Source: Trematomus loennbergii
Lineage: Eukaryota; Chordata; Actinopteri; Perciformes; Nototheniidae
DNA length: 64,000 nt
Assembly (NCBI GenBank): GCA_012861695.1
Contig: JAAOOA010000010.1
Location: forward strand, 374,501-438,500
Direction of reading: 5' to 3'
Shown here: positions 46,109 to 56,475 of the stretch, in pieces
Layout of the letters: the number at the start of each line of letters is the position of its first letter
Numbering within the stretch: position 1 is the first letter of the stretch
Translations under genes and position numbers: made by a program
The notes under the pieces: model-generated
Database searches by the model: none
What the model saw: only the letters and a program-made list of their open reading frames with translations
Told to the model about the DNA's origin: nothing

Positions 46109-46349
46109 ATCTTGTTGTTTTCTCTCTCGTGTGAGTTCCACACATTCACTCTACGGTGTTGTTTACCTGCGCGAGCTGATGACATCACTACTTCACGTTA
46201 ACTTTTTTTCCCCTCAACTTTGTGTGGAAAAATGCGGGGATTATGCGACCTTTTAATAAATATGCGCCCTTTTAAAAATCTGTGCCATTTTGCTGATTAT
46301 GCGGTAAATTATGCGATCGCATAATCGCGTTTTTCTGGAGGGTCTATCT

Positions 46350-47358
46350 CAGGGGTACTCAAATACAAATCTTAAAGGTCCAAAAAAATTGTTTCAATAA
46401 GACAAAGGTCCGTTTATTACGGTCATTCAAACTTTTAAACAATTGCAACAAGATTCTTAACACGAGGTTGCAAAAACAAAAAGAATCTGGATGCAGCAGT
46501 TTTCATTGTTATTGTGTCTGTGCTTGATCCCTCAGAGTCGCAGTGTAAGAGCTGCACAGTTATGAATAAAGGCAGCTGCACCCTCTTTCATTCAGCATTC
46601 CTATTATTGCTTTATATATGTCTTGCCCCCTTCTGTGTCCACTGAGGTTCGTCAGGCCCAACACATCTTCAACAAACTCCCCCTTTGCCTCATCATAAAA
46701 ACTCACAAACACCAGCAACTGAGCATTGTCAGTGGTGTCAGTGGACTCATCCACAGCTAAGGAAATGCACTGTGCATTTTTTATTCCATCACAAAGCTGA
46801 TTAATCAAATCACCAGCCAGTATTTATGTTCTTCTGGTTGCTGTGGAATCTGAGAGGGGGATTTGCTTGATTTTACCTGTTATTTCCTCTTTTTGTTTGC
46901 CTTCAAACATGGTCTCCATCACTTCAGTCATGCATTCTTTTATACTTCAGTTATTATCCAGTGGAAAGCCCTTACCTACTGGCCTAGTTAAATCAAAGGT
47001 TAATTTTTTTTGGCTGGGCAGTGTAGTTTTACACACCGTCTTATTTGACTTTCTCAGGACTTAAAACTGTTTTTTGGGGGCAGACCCCCACAAAGAAAAA
47101 AATATATTTACACACGTAAGGTCATCATCTTAACAGTTTTGTATGCTCATCCGTGAGCAGAGCATCAAGTTGACATGTCTATTACAGCTGAATGCGGCGA
47201 TTACCATTTTGTTCAGCAAAACGCCTCACAAACTTATTAAGATCAACAGCTTTAGTGCGTTATGATTCAATGCTGAGTACAGCCAAACTTGACAGTCTCT
47301 TCTCTGTCATTGTAGACCGCAAATACCTCATTCCTTCTGTACTTGGGTCCGAATCATA
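46350..47358 (-). mobile_element. hAT transposon remnant
   Basis: The terminus CAGGGGTACTCAAATACAAA is followed by AAGGTCC, a frequent hAT end. The transposase is encoded toward this end on the minus strand but lacks its C-terminal half. The right limit is uncertain; a different repeat (ATAGACTGTATATATAAA) begins at 47358. Confidence 0.6.
46560..47050 (-). pseudogene. hAT transposase fragment
   Basis: On the minus strand SIKECMTEVMETMFEGKQ, KIKQIPLSDSTATRRT, then (after a stop and a new Met at 46808) DGIKNAQCISLAVDESTDTT and DNAQLLVFVSFYDEAKGEF. The LAVDESTD block holds the first catalytic Asp of hAT transposases of the ZBED5/GTF2IRD2-like group. Remaining catalytic blocks are absent and there are stops, so it is dead. 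Confidence 0.7.
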
Positions 47359-48077
47359 GACTGTATATATAAATGATCACCAAACGAATGCTTCTCGTTT
47401 TGCGCCGTACCTTTCAAATGAAATCAGGGCCGGGGGAGGGGTTACAAGTTCTTATTATACATCCATGGTTACAAGACGTGCGGCTTGTGCTGCATTCACT
47501 TGCACTCGGACATTAGAGACTTTCTCTCATCAATGTCCGATGAGCCACAACTTTTCTTTCAAAACAAAGCTGCCAACTGGGGTGGCAGCTGGGGTGGCAA
47601 GGCCTATTTTTAGGGTGGCAGTTGCCACCCCGGTAGGTGAAACTAGGCTACTAGCTACAGTACAGATGCAACTAGATGAGCTGTTAACTCTCGCTCTGAC
47701 TTTTTGTTTTTAAACACACACGCATTTTTCCCACCCGCATTCCACAAAGACCCGCCCTACTGTGCCTCTGATTCGCAGACTGTTGGTGGGGGGAAAAAAA
47801 CGCTGACGGGATACTGAATGTGATTGGACCAATGCGTTGTCAGACACACACAGACAGCGGAACAGTCTGACATGCAGAGCGCTGTTTGCAGTGGACATAG
47901 CGGAGAATTTTGACTCGTTGCGTTGTGGCGATGTCTCGCAGATAACACAGATAACACAGATAATACAGATAATACATATGAAAAGTATAATTTGCCCAGA
48001 GTCCAGAGACAGTTGTGGTTCGGTCCGGATCCGGACCGGAGTCCGGACTTTGAGGATGCCTGGTCTATCTGATGGTC
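47359..48077. other. Unassigned repeat debris
   Basis: Contains a GGGGTGGCAGCTGGGGTGGC and GTTGCCACCCCGG block (47578-47632) with an inverted look typical of a MITE end. GGATCCGGACCGGAGTCCGG (48026-48045) is also partly palindromic. No coherent gene. Confidence 0.4.
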
Positions 48078-48455
48078 CTGCATAGTCACTGTGGGGAGAT
48101 TTGCATGTTTCGTGGTTTTTCGTGTCCGTCGGACAGTGAAGGGCTTGGATTAAATGCTTATAATATTAATAATAGCACCTAGCCCTCACAATAATAACCT
48201 AAACATAACCAGTCCCTCTTCACGCCTAAACTTAAGGACAGTGAGGCTTAAAACAATAATTAATAAACTGCATAGTCACTGTGGGGAGATTTGCATGTTT
48301 CGTGGTTTTTCGTGTCTGTAGGACAGTGAAGGGCTTGGATTAAATGCTTATAATATTAATAATAGCACCTAGCCCTCACAATAAAAACCTAAACATAACC
48401 AGTCCCTCTTCACGCCTAAACTTAAGGATAGTGAGGCTTAAAACAATAATTAATA
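48078..48455 (+). repeat. 190-bp tandem duplication
   Basis: Two head-to-tail copies (48081-48270 and 48271-48455), about 98% alike, from CATAGTCACTGTGGGGAG to AAAACAATAATTAATA. It lies directly upstream of the ribozyme-bearing leader of PLE copy A and may be part of its terminal-repeat region. Confidence 0.9.
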
Positions 48456-48633
48456 TTACATCTTTTCCATACCTACCATGAGACTCACCGTGCCACACGG
48501 ATGTCTCCGGTGAGGAGAGACTCAGAGGAGTAGGCCCCTCCCACTTGGCTATATTAGAGCCTGCTGCCTCTCTCTCCCACTCATTAATTTCGGGAAGCTG
48601 AGATGCACACATGCACAGCTCTCTCTCATTTTC

Positions 48634-48692
48634 AACAAGCCAGCCTGAAGAAGGTCCTTTTGGACCGAAACGTCGCGAGTATAAGGCTTGTT
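48634..48692 (+). ncRNA. Candidate hammerhead ribozyme variant (helix III minimal)
   Basis: Outer helix I AACAAGCC (48634-48641) pairs with GGCTTGTT (48685-48692); inner helix I GC pairs with GC (48675-48676), with an internal loop GAGTATAA. Core CTGAAGA is at 48645-48651. Helix II is GGTCC-TTTT-GGACC. GAAA (48667-48670) is followed by CGTC, with predicted cleavage after GTC (48674). Helix III is again only AC/GU without a loop. It lies 170 bp before the first ORF of PLE copy A. Confidence 0.65.
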
Positions 48693-48861
48693 AATAAGTT
48701 TTATTCCTTTACGATCACATTTTATTTTTATTATTCTATTATTTCTTTGAAAAAAACATAAAACACCTTGAAAAAAAAAAAAAAATATCAAAAAAAAATA
48801 TTTTACTTTACTTTCAAGGCAAGCCATCAGAGCTTTTTACTGGCACAACACCTTTCTGGTC

Positions 48862-49830
48862 ATGAGTTACGATGATAACGGAGATTGGACTGTGGTGGAT
48901 TACCGACGTGGTCGTGATAAACGTCGCGGCTACAAGGGACCACAGGATAATTACTCCCGAAATCGCTACTACCAGCCAGATGACCGCCAGTATTACAACG
49001 GACAGAGATCCAATGGCCGCCAGCTCTCTAACGGTCAACGTTCTAATGACCGCCAGCGTTCTAATGGCCAACAGCGTTCCTACGCATCGGTCACACGGGC
49101 CGGACCACGAACATACGGGGACAACAGCTCCCGACAACGCTACAAAGAGCCAGGCTGTAAGCCACAATTTTTTTAAACCCGGTATCCTACAGAATACCAA
49201 AATCAGAACTCCAGTTACAACAGTGTGAGGGCTACCAAACAGAACCATAACAACAAAAAGTACAACACACAGTACACAAGCAATACTTACCCCACAAACA
49301 GAAACAGTCATCAGGAGAAAAAACAGTACAACACACAGTACAAAAACAATACTTACCTCAACAGTCATCAGGAGAAAAAACGGTACAACACACAGTACAA
49401 AAACAATACGTACCCCGCATACAGAAACAGTCATCAGGAGAAAAAACAACAGTCAGAGGATCCAGATTTTCTATTGAAAGCACACTGTATCCACACCATC
49501 ATTAAAACTATCCATCATCTGAAAAACGTGTCGGCGGAAGATCCTCCACCAAACATAGCCAAAATGACTGAACACCTGGCCACGGTGATAAGCCGGCTTC
49601 TCCCACCCCGACACACAGCCCTGATTGAAGGCAATGCAAAAAACTGGTTTACAACCATGATGATCCTACGGGATCACTACACAGATGAGATGGAAACTCA
49701 GATAATCAAATTAAATACATTGTCTACTTACCACTGGCAGAATCCACTGGATGTGGCTTCATCCTGGGCCAAGAGAAACCTGGGACGCCGCTACAGGAGG
49801 AAACACTGGTGCAGACTGCGGCTCTGTTGA
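48862..49830 (+). pseudogene. PLE copy A, ORF1
   Basis: Starts MSYDDNGDWTVVDYRRGRDK in the first ATG after the ribozyme. The frame is open to a single TAA at 49174, next to a run of T, then stays open in the same frame to 49830. The N-terminal half is basic, Arg/Gln/Asn/Tyr-rich (RSNGRQ repeats). Residues around 49251-49455 are a tandem array (NTYP, NSHQEKK, YNTQYKN). The C-terminal part (EDPDFLLKAHCIHTI to WQNPLDVASSWAKRN) looks helical and is related to copy B at 51717-51960 (WNPTAFQIATGWAQKR). A frameshift near 49770 moves the reading to 49809-50105 (Pro/Ser-rich). Probably an RNA-binding gag-like protein. Confidence 0.6.
49251..49455 (+). repeat. Intragenic tandem repeat, about 3 copies
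   Basis: Units of about 51-66 bp containing CATCAGGAGAAAAAACAG and TACAACACACAGTACA repeat within ORF1 in phase with the frame. Confidence 0.85.
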
Positions 49831-50465
49831 CGGCTCAGATTGTTGACCGAACAGTAGCGCACCTGTACAGCCCAAACAGGGTAAGGCCCACGGCTGGGGT
49901 TCCTTCTGCAAACACAAGTGTGGCACAAGTGCATGCTCCACCTGCACACATTGGGTCCCCCTCACAGACCCCGATACCCCACACATCACCCACACATACT
50001 GTGAACCCTAAAAAAAAGAAAAACATCTTTAGTGGAGGTTGTAACAAAGTGCTCATTCCCCCTAGCATTGTACTACCACACCTGCTCCTCAAACACAGAG
50101 GATAGACAGCTTCCTCGATTGACACCGAGGGGCAGGCGGGTACTCGGTTTGACTTCTCAGCCTCCTGCTCACTCTCCTCCTCCTCCTTCTCAACCCATGT
50201 GTGTCGACTGAAGAGGATTCTATTCTCGTTCTGTCGCGGAGGTTTTGGAGGACGCTCTGGGACCAGCAGCGCTCCCTCACGGCCTAGTTGTCCCGTCCTG
50301 TCTCGGTCCCCAGTTGCGACACGCGACGCGGCAATCCAGAGTCAACTGCAAATAAACACAGTACAGTCACGACCCACACACCTGAGCCAGTGTACCAACA
50401 CGCAGACCTAAAACACCTCAACACATCAAAAAACTACAGGACTGGAGTTTGAGTGTCGGCAAAAA

Positions 50466-50897
50466 ATGGCTAATAATGGGGACTCCAACTTAGCGCGACT
50501 CCCACCATTACATAATAATCTGCAAATTGACAGTTACCCGGGGGCTACGTTCAGACATGCCGAGGCCATCATCAAAAAGGCCACTTCTTCCACTGTGGTG
50601 GAAAAGGTGATCTTGTCATTTGGAATAAACAACAGATCAAATAAAGTTAAGAAGACCACCTTGAAACAGCTACAGGCAGCAGTCCGAGCTGCTAAGTTGA
50701 GGTTCCCACAGGCAGCAATCTGATACCTGTAATCAATTACTCTCACCTTCTGCCACATCATGAACAAAAACATTTGCTTTAAATGACTACATCACACAAA
50801 TCTGAGCACATACCACAGCTGCCAAGCGTGTCATTTGGACCGAAAAGGATCATGTCCATTGGACAAAATCCACCGCAAAACTCATGCTACAACACTG
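50466..50897 (+). pseudogene. PLE copy A, SGNH/GDSL-hydrolase-like domain
   Basis: The frame starts MANNGDSNLARLP with Ser in GDS (50478-50486). SYPGATF follows (Gly block II), then KVILSFGINNRSNK (Asn block III, residues 53-56), then, in a shifted frame, IPVINYSHLLP. After another shift comes EKDHVHWTKSTAKLML with D-x-x-H at 50848-50859. All four SGNH blocks are therefore present in order over about 125 residues, broken by frameshifts. The same arrangement recurs in copy B. What the enzyme does for a retroelement is unknown. Confidence 0.65.
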
Positions 50898-51269
50898 GTG
50901 TGAGCAGGTAAACTAAATGTCCCCTCAAATCTGCCTTCACAGGAGGGGAATAAAACGTTTTAATATTATCCAAACACGTCACATTGACTCCCCCGCAGAT
51001 CTCGCTCTTAAACAGGGGTCTAAATTTCATCCCTACAAAAGGCAGTAACAAAAATCTTATCGAGCAAGGCAGATGGGATTTGCAACAGTACCACAGGAAT
51101 TGAAATTAGCAACATATTTTGAACAAAAAAGATTCTGTCCCACCTCCATTTACTCCCAAATCGCACTGGGTTCCCCCGCTGCACACTTCCGGCGGAACTC
51201 ACCACTCTCATTGCAGCTGATATCAACCACTTTGATAGCAGCTTCCAGATGCTCCGGTGTCCAACCGAA

Positions 51270-51716
51270 CCTCTGTCCAGAGGAGGTTGCAGCATTGCAG
51301 GAGCTCAGCAACAACAAACAGATCATCATTAAGCCAGCCGATAAAGGCAGTGTAGTGTTGTTATGGACCGTGACCAGTACCTATGGGAGGGATACAGACA
51401 ATTATCGGACACCAACTATTATTCCAAATTAAACAAACCAATTTATCTGGACACAATCAAATCAGTTGACAAGATTTTACAAACACTATATGACAAAAAA
51501 TTCATTAATGCCAAACAAATGAAGTTTCTATCAGGCACCGATGTACCCAGGGCCAGACTATTTTACATGTTGCCAAAGATACACAAGGAAAGACACAAAT
51601 GGTCCTTACCTTATGAAATTCCTCCTGGCAGACCCATAGTGTCGGATTGCAGCAGCGAAACCTACCGCACGGCCGAGTTCATTGATTTTTTACCTCTATC
51701 CTCTTCCCAGGTATGA
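51270..51716 (+). pseudogene. PLE copy A, reverse transcriptase N-terminal half
   Basis: QELSNNKQIIIKPADKGSVV leads, after a one-base shift at the G/T run near 51360, into MDRDQYLWEGYRQLSDTNYY, LFYMLPKIHKERHKWSLPYE, IPPGRPIVSDCSSETY and AEFIDFL. IIKPADKG, LPKIHK and RPIVSDCS are the N-terminal blocks of Penelope-like RTs. The copy stops before the catalytic YxDD and is joined directly to the ORF1 remnant of copy B. Confidence 0.8.
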
Positions 51717-51960
51717 CCAGACAAGTACTCAGGCTTACAGACTTCATCAAGCCCTCTACTCCAACAGAACACACACACACACAATACATAACAACACCAT
51801 CAGCTGGATGCACACCAACATGACCATCCTCCAGCAACACTACAACACTACCATTGCATCACTCCAGAACACCCCGTGGAATCCCACTGCATTTCAAATA
51901 GCCACAGGTTGGGCACAGAAGCGATATGCCCCAGGTTGCACACTGATACATTACACATAG
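51717..51960 (+). pseudogene. PLE copy B, ORF1 C-terminal fragment
   Basis: YDQTSTQAYRLHQALYSN, NTISWMHTNMTILQQHYN and WNPTAFQIATGWAQKRYA, then a stop. Related in order to the copy A ORF1 C-terminal part. The 5' portion, including any ribozyme leader, is absent at the junction with copy A. Confidence 0.5.
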
Positions 51961-52061
51961 CCAAACACACACTCCATAACACCACACCCACCGCCACTCC
52001 CGCCTCCCCCCACCTCCGTGGAGGGCCCTCCCCAGGCAACCTCAGCCACTTCCCCTTCTAA

Positions 52062-53099
52062 GTGAGGAGGAGTTCCCTAATTTACAGAGAACCCAACCCC
52101 GCAACAGATCATCCCTCTCCCTCGGTCCCAGGCCTTTACTATCAGATGTTGTCTCCCAGTATCAGCGCCGCCACCCACCTTCCCAGTCAACCAACCTTGT
52201 CCGCCCACCATCAACCGCCAACTCCAGTGACCATCCCCCATCCTATCCCAACCCAGGCCAGCCCCCGCTAGGTCCCTCTCAGAACCCCCTGAGAGGTCCT
52301 GGCCATCCTCGCCCCCCGCCCCCTCCTCTACTACCCAACCCCCCTCTCCTCCCTACCCCCTCCATCCAGCAGTACCCGCTGCCCCGAAGAACCCTCTGCA
52401 TCCGCTTCCCAACCCGGAACCCTACCTCATCCAAACCCACTGCCCGACCACCAGTGAAACCACTATTCCAGCCACCTCAGACCAGAACTCCAACCGTCCC
52501 AGTACCACCCCTCCCTCTACCTCATCCCTACCCCAACCCCCCCCACCTCCTCAGGTCAGCACAGTTGACCTTAGTTCCCCCTCACCTCCACCCAACTCCT
52601 CCCCTCCCAAGAACGCTTCCAGCAACCGCCAAACAACCATCGAGGTCCACCATTCCAACGTCTCAGTCAGCTTTCCTGATAACATTCTCCCCCTCTCCCA
52701 ATCCCCTACAGGTGTTGCTGGTTCCCAATTGGACCTTGCTGGCACCCAGGACCCAACAGACTCGGTACTCCATCCCACAGAGGGGCCGATGATGAAAGGT
52801 CATCTCAAGGTCACCCAGACCGCACAAGTCCACTCTGAGCCCCCCTCTGGCCAGTCTGTTGGGTCACTGCAGCCCAGCGGGTTACTGCGGGGTCTGGCAC
52901 ACCATCCGACCCTGACCACAACCTCCCAGGACCTTCACCCCTCCCCCAACCCCACCTTCTTCCCGGTCTACCCTCCTCTTCCCCTCTCCTCCGCCACTTC
53001 CCTTCTCAGTATCCCCCCCCACCTTACCCCTTGTCCCCGTCCCTCTTCTTCCAACCAACAAGCTCCGCTTCCCCAACCCATTACCAACCCATCTTTCAC
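52062..53099 (+). other. Proline/threonine-rich linker of PLE copy B
   Basis: C- and T-poor-in-G, very Pro/Ser/Thr-rich in every forward frame, with several frameshifted open stretches and no domain. It occupies the place between ORF1 and the hydrolase domain. It probably encodes a disordered linker. Confidence 0.4.
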
Positions 53100-53624
53100 A
53101 TGGCCAGACCACAGAAGAAGGCACTGGACTGGTCCCTTGCAGGCACCAAACCCATCCGGATACTGGGAGACTCAAATATCAACCGCATACCACCCCATAC
53201 CAACCCCACACTACAGCTGGACTCCTATCCTGGTGCCAAAGTATATCACTTCATGGAACTTTTTAAACGCACCCCCCCATCCCAACAGCCAAGATTGTCA
53301 TCATCTCCATCGGCATTAACAATAAGGACGATGACCCCCAACGCACCACAATCAAACAACTCGGTAGTATGAGTAACATGCTTCCAAGACCTTCCCCAGG
53401 GCTTCCATCTACATCCCCCTCATCAACCATTCACCCCGCCTGACTCCAGCACAAACAAGCAACATCCTAATCCTCAACACTCCCTCACCAGACATCACAA
53501 CACCCTGCAACCCATTCCTCAGGAAGCCTTCCGGACTGGCCAGGACCACATTCACTGGACTTCCCCCACAGCCCAACTCATCCTGGACTCCTGGTGCAGA
53601 GAGTTAATTTCTGAATACCTCTGA
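53100..53624 (+). pseudogene. PLE copy B, SGNH/GDSL-hydrolase-like domain
   Basis: KPIRILGDSNINRIP (GDS at 53166-53174), LDSYPGAKVYHFMELF (Gly block), then in a shifted frame KIVIISIGINNKDDDPQRTT (GINN at 53312-53323). Back in the first frame, TGQDHIHWTSPTAQLILDSW has D-x-x-H at 53544-53555, and the frame ends CRELISEYL with a stop at 53622-53624. Matches copy A block for block. The compensating shifts mean the protein was once continuous. Confidence 0.7.
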
Positions 53625-54044
53625 ACCTAACCCGGTCAAACGCATCAACCTCCCCAACCCCCCAACTAACCCCACCAGCACTCCCCCGACCCTGACCAGC
53701 ACCCTGACCTGGGTGGAATTCACCCTCCACGGTTCTTAATTTATCCACCCTTTTTGTCCCCTCTGTAGTCCAACAACAACTCCTACAGAGGTGCCTCACC
53801 TTTGTTCCACGCCCCCCCCGTCATGACCGAGAGGAACTTCAAAGGGATCTACACCAATATCACAGACGTCTCAAAATCATTGACTATTTCCATACCAAAC
53901 CCCGCACCCCACAGTCACTCTTCACCTTTCCTTCCAACTGGGAACCGTACTCACCCAAGTCAACCCCAAAACCAAACAAATCATCACCACTAATAAACGG
54001 GCCTTGCAATCCTTCCGACCACCGACAGACATTCCAGATAATCT

Positions 54045-55871
54045 GTGGTGGACGAACGCAGGGCCCTAACCCAACTCAATAAAAACCCACACATAGTCAT
54101 CAAACCGGCCGACAAAGGCTCGAAAATAGTCATTATGGACAGACACCACTACATCACAGAAGCTCAGACACAACTCAGTAAACCCACTCCATTACAAACC
54201 CATCCCGGACACCACACAACCCCAGATACAACTCCAATTAAGACCCATAATAGAAACACTCTACCAACTCAAATTCATTTCGCCAAGCAGAGTGATTTCC
54301 TATTTGGACCAGATACACCCCGCCTCCGCCAATTTTACTTACTACCAAAAATCCATAAAGACCCCTCCACCTGGACCATTCCCTTTGAGGTTCCTCCCGG
54401 CAGACCCATTGTCTCTGACTGCAGCAGCACTACATACAACATTTCACACTACATAGAGCACCATTTAGGCCCCCTTTCCACCAAACACCCCAGCTATCTG
54501 AAAGATACTTACCACTTCCTCCAGATCACCAGACCCATGGTCGTTCCCACCCAATCCCATCTGTTCACTATCGACATCAATAGCCTGTACACCAATATCA
54601 ACACGGACTTAGGCCTCCTTTCTGTTACCTCCATCTTCTCTAAATATCCAGACCATAAACGACCGGACAAACACTTACTTTCCCTACTCGCCCTCTGCCT
54701 CAACAACAACGACTTTACTTTCAATGATCAGCACTACCTCCAAATCCACGGAACGGCCATGGGTCAGCGATTCGCCCCCTCATACGCCAACATATATATG
54801 AGCGAGTGGGAGCGAGAAGCACTGGCCAAGTGCACCCATCTACCATCCCTTTACCGTCGATTCCTCGATGATATAATCGGCATTTGGCCCCACGACATCT
54901 CCCTCTTCCCACAGTTCATCAACACCCTCAACAGCCATCACCCCACCATCAAAGTCAAGTACATCATAAATGAACACACAGTCAACTTCCTAGACACCAC
55001 AGTTTTCTTCCAACCTCTCAACAACACACACAAGAAAATACTCACAAAGGTTTACTTTAAGTCTACAGACACACATTCATTATTACATAAATCCAGTTAT
55101 CATCCAAAACACACTTTCCCAGGTATCATAAAATCTCAAATCATCCGTTATCACCGCATCTCCTCCAAACTGTCTGACTTCCACCATTCCGTCAGGATCC
55201 TCTTCCACAGCCTGCAAACAAGAGGCTATTCAAAACGCTTTCTCCGTCACATTAAGGACGCTACCTTGGCCAGCCTCGTCCCCACTCGCTCTCCTCCTCC
55301 TGCCCCTGGAGGATATCCACCTCAGGTCACTGACTCGGACCAGTCTCCACTCCCAATACCCCTCTCCACTCCCGACTCCTCCTCCCCCCACCCTAACCAG
55401 GGTTTGCATCCTCTCCCTTACCCACACTCCCACCCGGATTTCCCCCACCCGAACCAGGGTCTGCATCCCACCCCCTCCTCCCTAACCCCAACCCATTGGC
55501 ACGTGGAGACTGCCCGGACCACTCCCCCACCGACAACCCTCCCCCACCTAGCCCTAACCCCAACCACCCCCTACCTGACCCTAACCCCAATCTCAACCCC
55601 ATGGGACTCGTCTCATGTCCACACCCCTCATCCACTGACAAGCCCCCACCTCCGGATCCTAACCCTAACCATCTCCCACCTGACCCTAACCCCAACCGTC
55701 AACTCATTCCATTTGTCTCCACCTTCTCCCACACCATCACAGGATTCCACCGGACCATCAAAAATAACTTCTCCCTCCTCCAGTCACAACCCTATTTCTC
55801 CAATCACAAGGTCATCTCAGCTTACAGAAAAATCCCAGTTTACACGACATACTCATACATTCCAAGTTTAG
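54045..55871 (+). CDS. PLE copy B, reverse transcriptase
   Basis: 608-codon frame; the first Met is probably internal because homology to copy A begins at the start. HIVIKPADKGSKIVIMD is at 16-32, FYLLPKIHK at 97-105, PPGRPIVSDCSS at 117-128, FTIDINSLYTNI (motif A, Asp177) at 174-185, IHGTAMGQRFAPSYANIYM at 234-252 and YRRFLDDIIGIW (catalytic DD at 275-276) at 270-281. VNFLDTTVF and SSYHPKHTFPGIIKSQI follow. All Penelope RT blocks are present. After about residue 420 the frame enters a Pro-rich repetitive spacer (CCTAACCCTAACC-type DNA) and loses phase with the endonuclease, so this is a damaged but largely complete RT. Confidence 0.85.
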   Translation: MVDERRALTQLNKNPHIVIKPADKGSKIVIMDRHHYITEAQTQLSKPTPLQTHPGHHTTPDTTPIKTHNRNTLPTQIHFAKQSDFLFGPDTPRLRQFYLLPKIHKDPSTWTIPFEVPPGRPIVSDCSSTTYNISHYIEHHLGPLSTKHPSYLKDTYHFLQITRPMVVPTQSHLFTIDINSLYTNINTDLGLLSVTSIFSKYPDHKRPDKHLLSLLALCLNNNDFTFNDQHYLQIHGTAMGQRFAPSYANIYMSEWEREALAKCTHLPSLYRRFLDDIIGIWPHDISLFPQFINTLNSHHPTIKVKYIINEHTVNFLDTTVFFQPLNNTHKKILTKVYFKSTDTHSLLHKSSYHPKHTFPGIIKSQIIRYHRISSKLSDFHHSVRILFHSLQTRGYSKRFLRHIKDATLASLVPTRSPPPAPGGYPPQVTDSDQSPLPIPLSTPDSSSPHPNQGLHPLPYPHSHPDFPHPNQGLHPTPSSLTPTHWHVETARTTPPPTTLPHLALTPTTPYLTLTPISTPWDSSHVHTPHPLTSPHLRILTLTISHLTLTPTVNSFHLSPPSPTPSQDSTGPSKITSPSSSHNPISPITRSSQLTEKSQFTRHTHTFQV

Positions 55872-56274
55872 CAGCAACAGAGCCTTACCACATACACAAC
55901 ATAGTCACCGCTACGTCAACAGAAAATACATACATAACCAATACAGTGGAGCAGCCTTCCCTGCCCTTGGTTCATTCTCTCTTAGTAACAGCAACATAGT
56001 CTACATCATCACATGCAACACCTGCAAAAAACACTACATAGGAGAAACAAAACACACCATACTCACCCGCCTTAAACAACACCTGTACAACATTGGGGAA
56101 GGTCGACTCCCAACCCCCCTGGTCACCCATTTCCAACAACACCCGCCAGACCAACTCATCATCTCAGGCCTGGAAACCAATGACCGGTGGACCATCGGGC
56201 AGAGGAAGAGGGCAGAAACATCTTGGATCCAGAAACTCGGGACAACCACACCCAGGGGACTCAACGACGTGTAG
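55690..56274 (+). pseudogene. PLE copy B, connector and GIY-YIG endonuclease
   Basis: FVSTFSHTITGFHRTIKNNF and NHKVISAYRK (55700-55840, one frame) match the RT-EN connector of unit 1. The next frame, from 55993, gives NIVYIITCNTCKKHYIGETK (VYII and YIG blocks with CNTC), then LTRLKQHLYNIGEGRLPTPL, NDRWTIGQRKRAETSW and TTTPRGLNDV, with a stop at 56272-56274. The conserved Arg, Glu and GIY-YIG order are present, so the endonuclease core itself is intact. It is separated from RT only by frameshifts. Confidence 0.8.
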
Positions 56275-56475
56275 ACCTATCCCCTCTGGATCCCCCCTCT
56301 CCTCTGCCCAACAGTCCCAGGGATGATCTGAACTACTCCTCCTCCTTGGTCCATCTACCCCAACACTAACAGACAAACACACTCACAACCCATCCACAGA
56401 CCCCTAGGCCAGTGCAACCCAATCCCATACCGGAATCCATAACCCTACTCCTAACCCAAACCTAACCCTAACCCT

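Larger units (their letters stand above)
45335..46346 (-). mobile_element. DNA transposon with CGGBP1-like finger
   Basis: Termini TAGACCCTCCAGAAAAACGC and the exact complement at 46327-46346. Many ATTATGCG motifs lie near both ends, and four tandem copies of a 22-bp unit containing GCGGGCTAAAATCC at 45353-45440. The left flank TCTCTGAT and right TCT followed by a new hAT end suggest an 8-bp duplication broken by the next insertion. A CGGBP1-like zinc finger is encoded on the minus strand. Confidence 0.6.

Noticed and set aside
48862..49449. Minus-strand hydrophobic frame of 211 codons (48814-49449)
   Set aside because: Shadow of the basic, repetitive PLE ORF1 on the plus strand, which has ribozyme and RT context.
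48862..56274. Host gene with esterase activity
   Set aside because: The SGNH blocks are embedded between PLE ORF1 and PLE RT in two copies and are frameshifted, so they belong to the retroelement.
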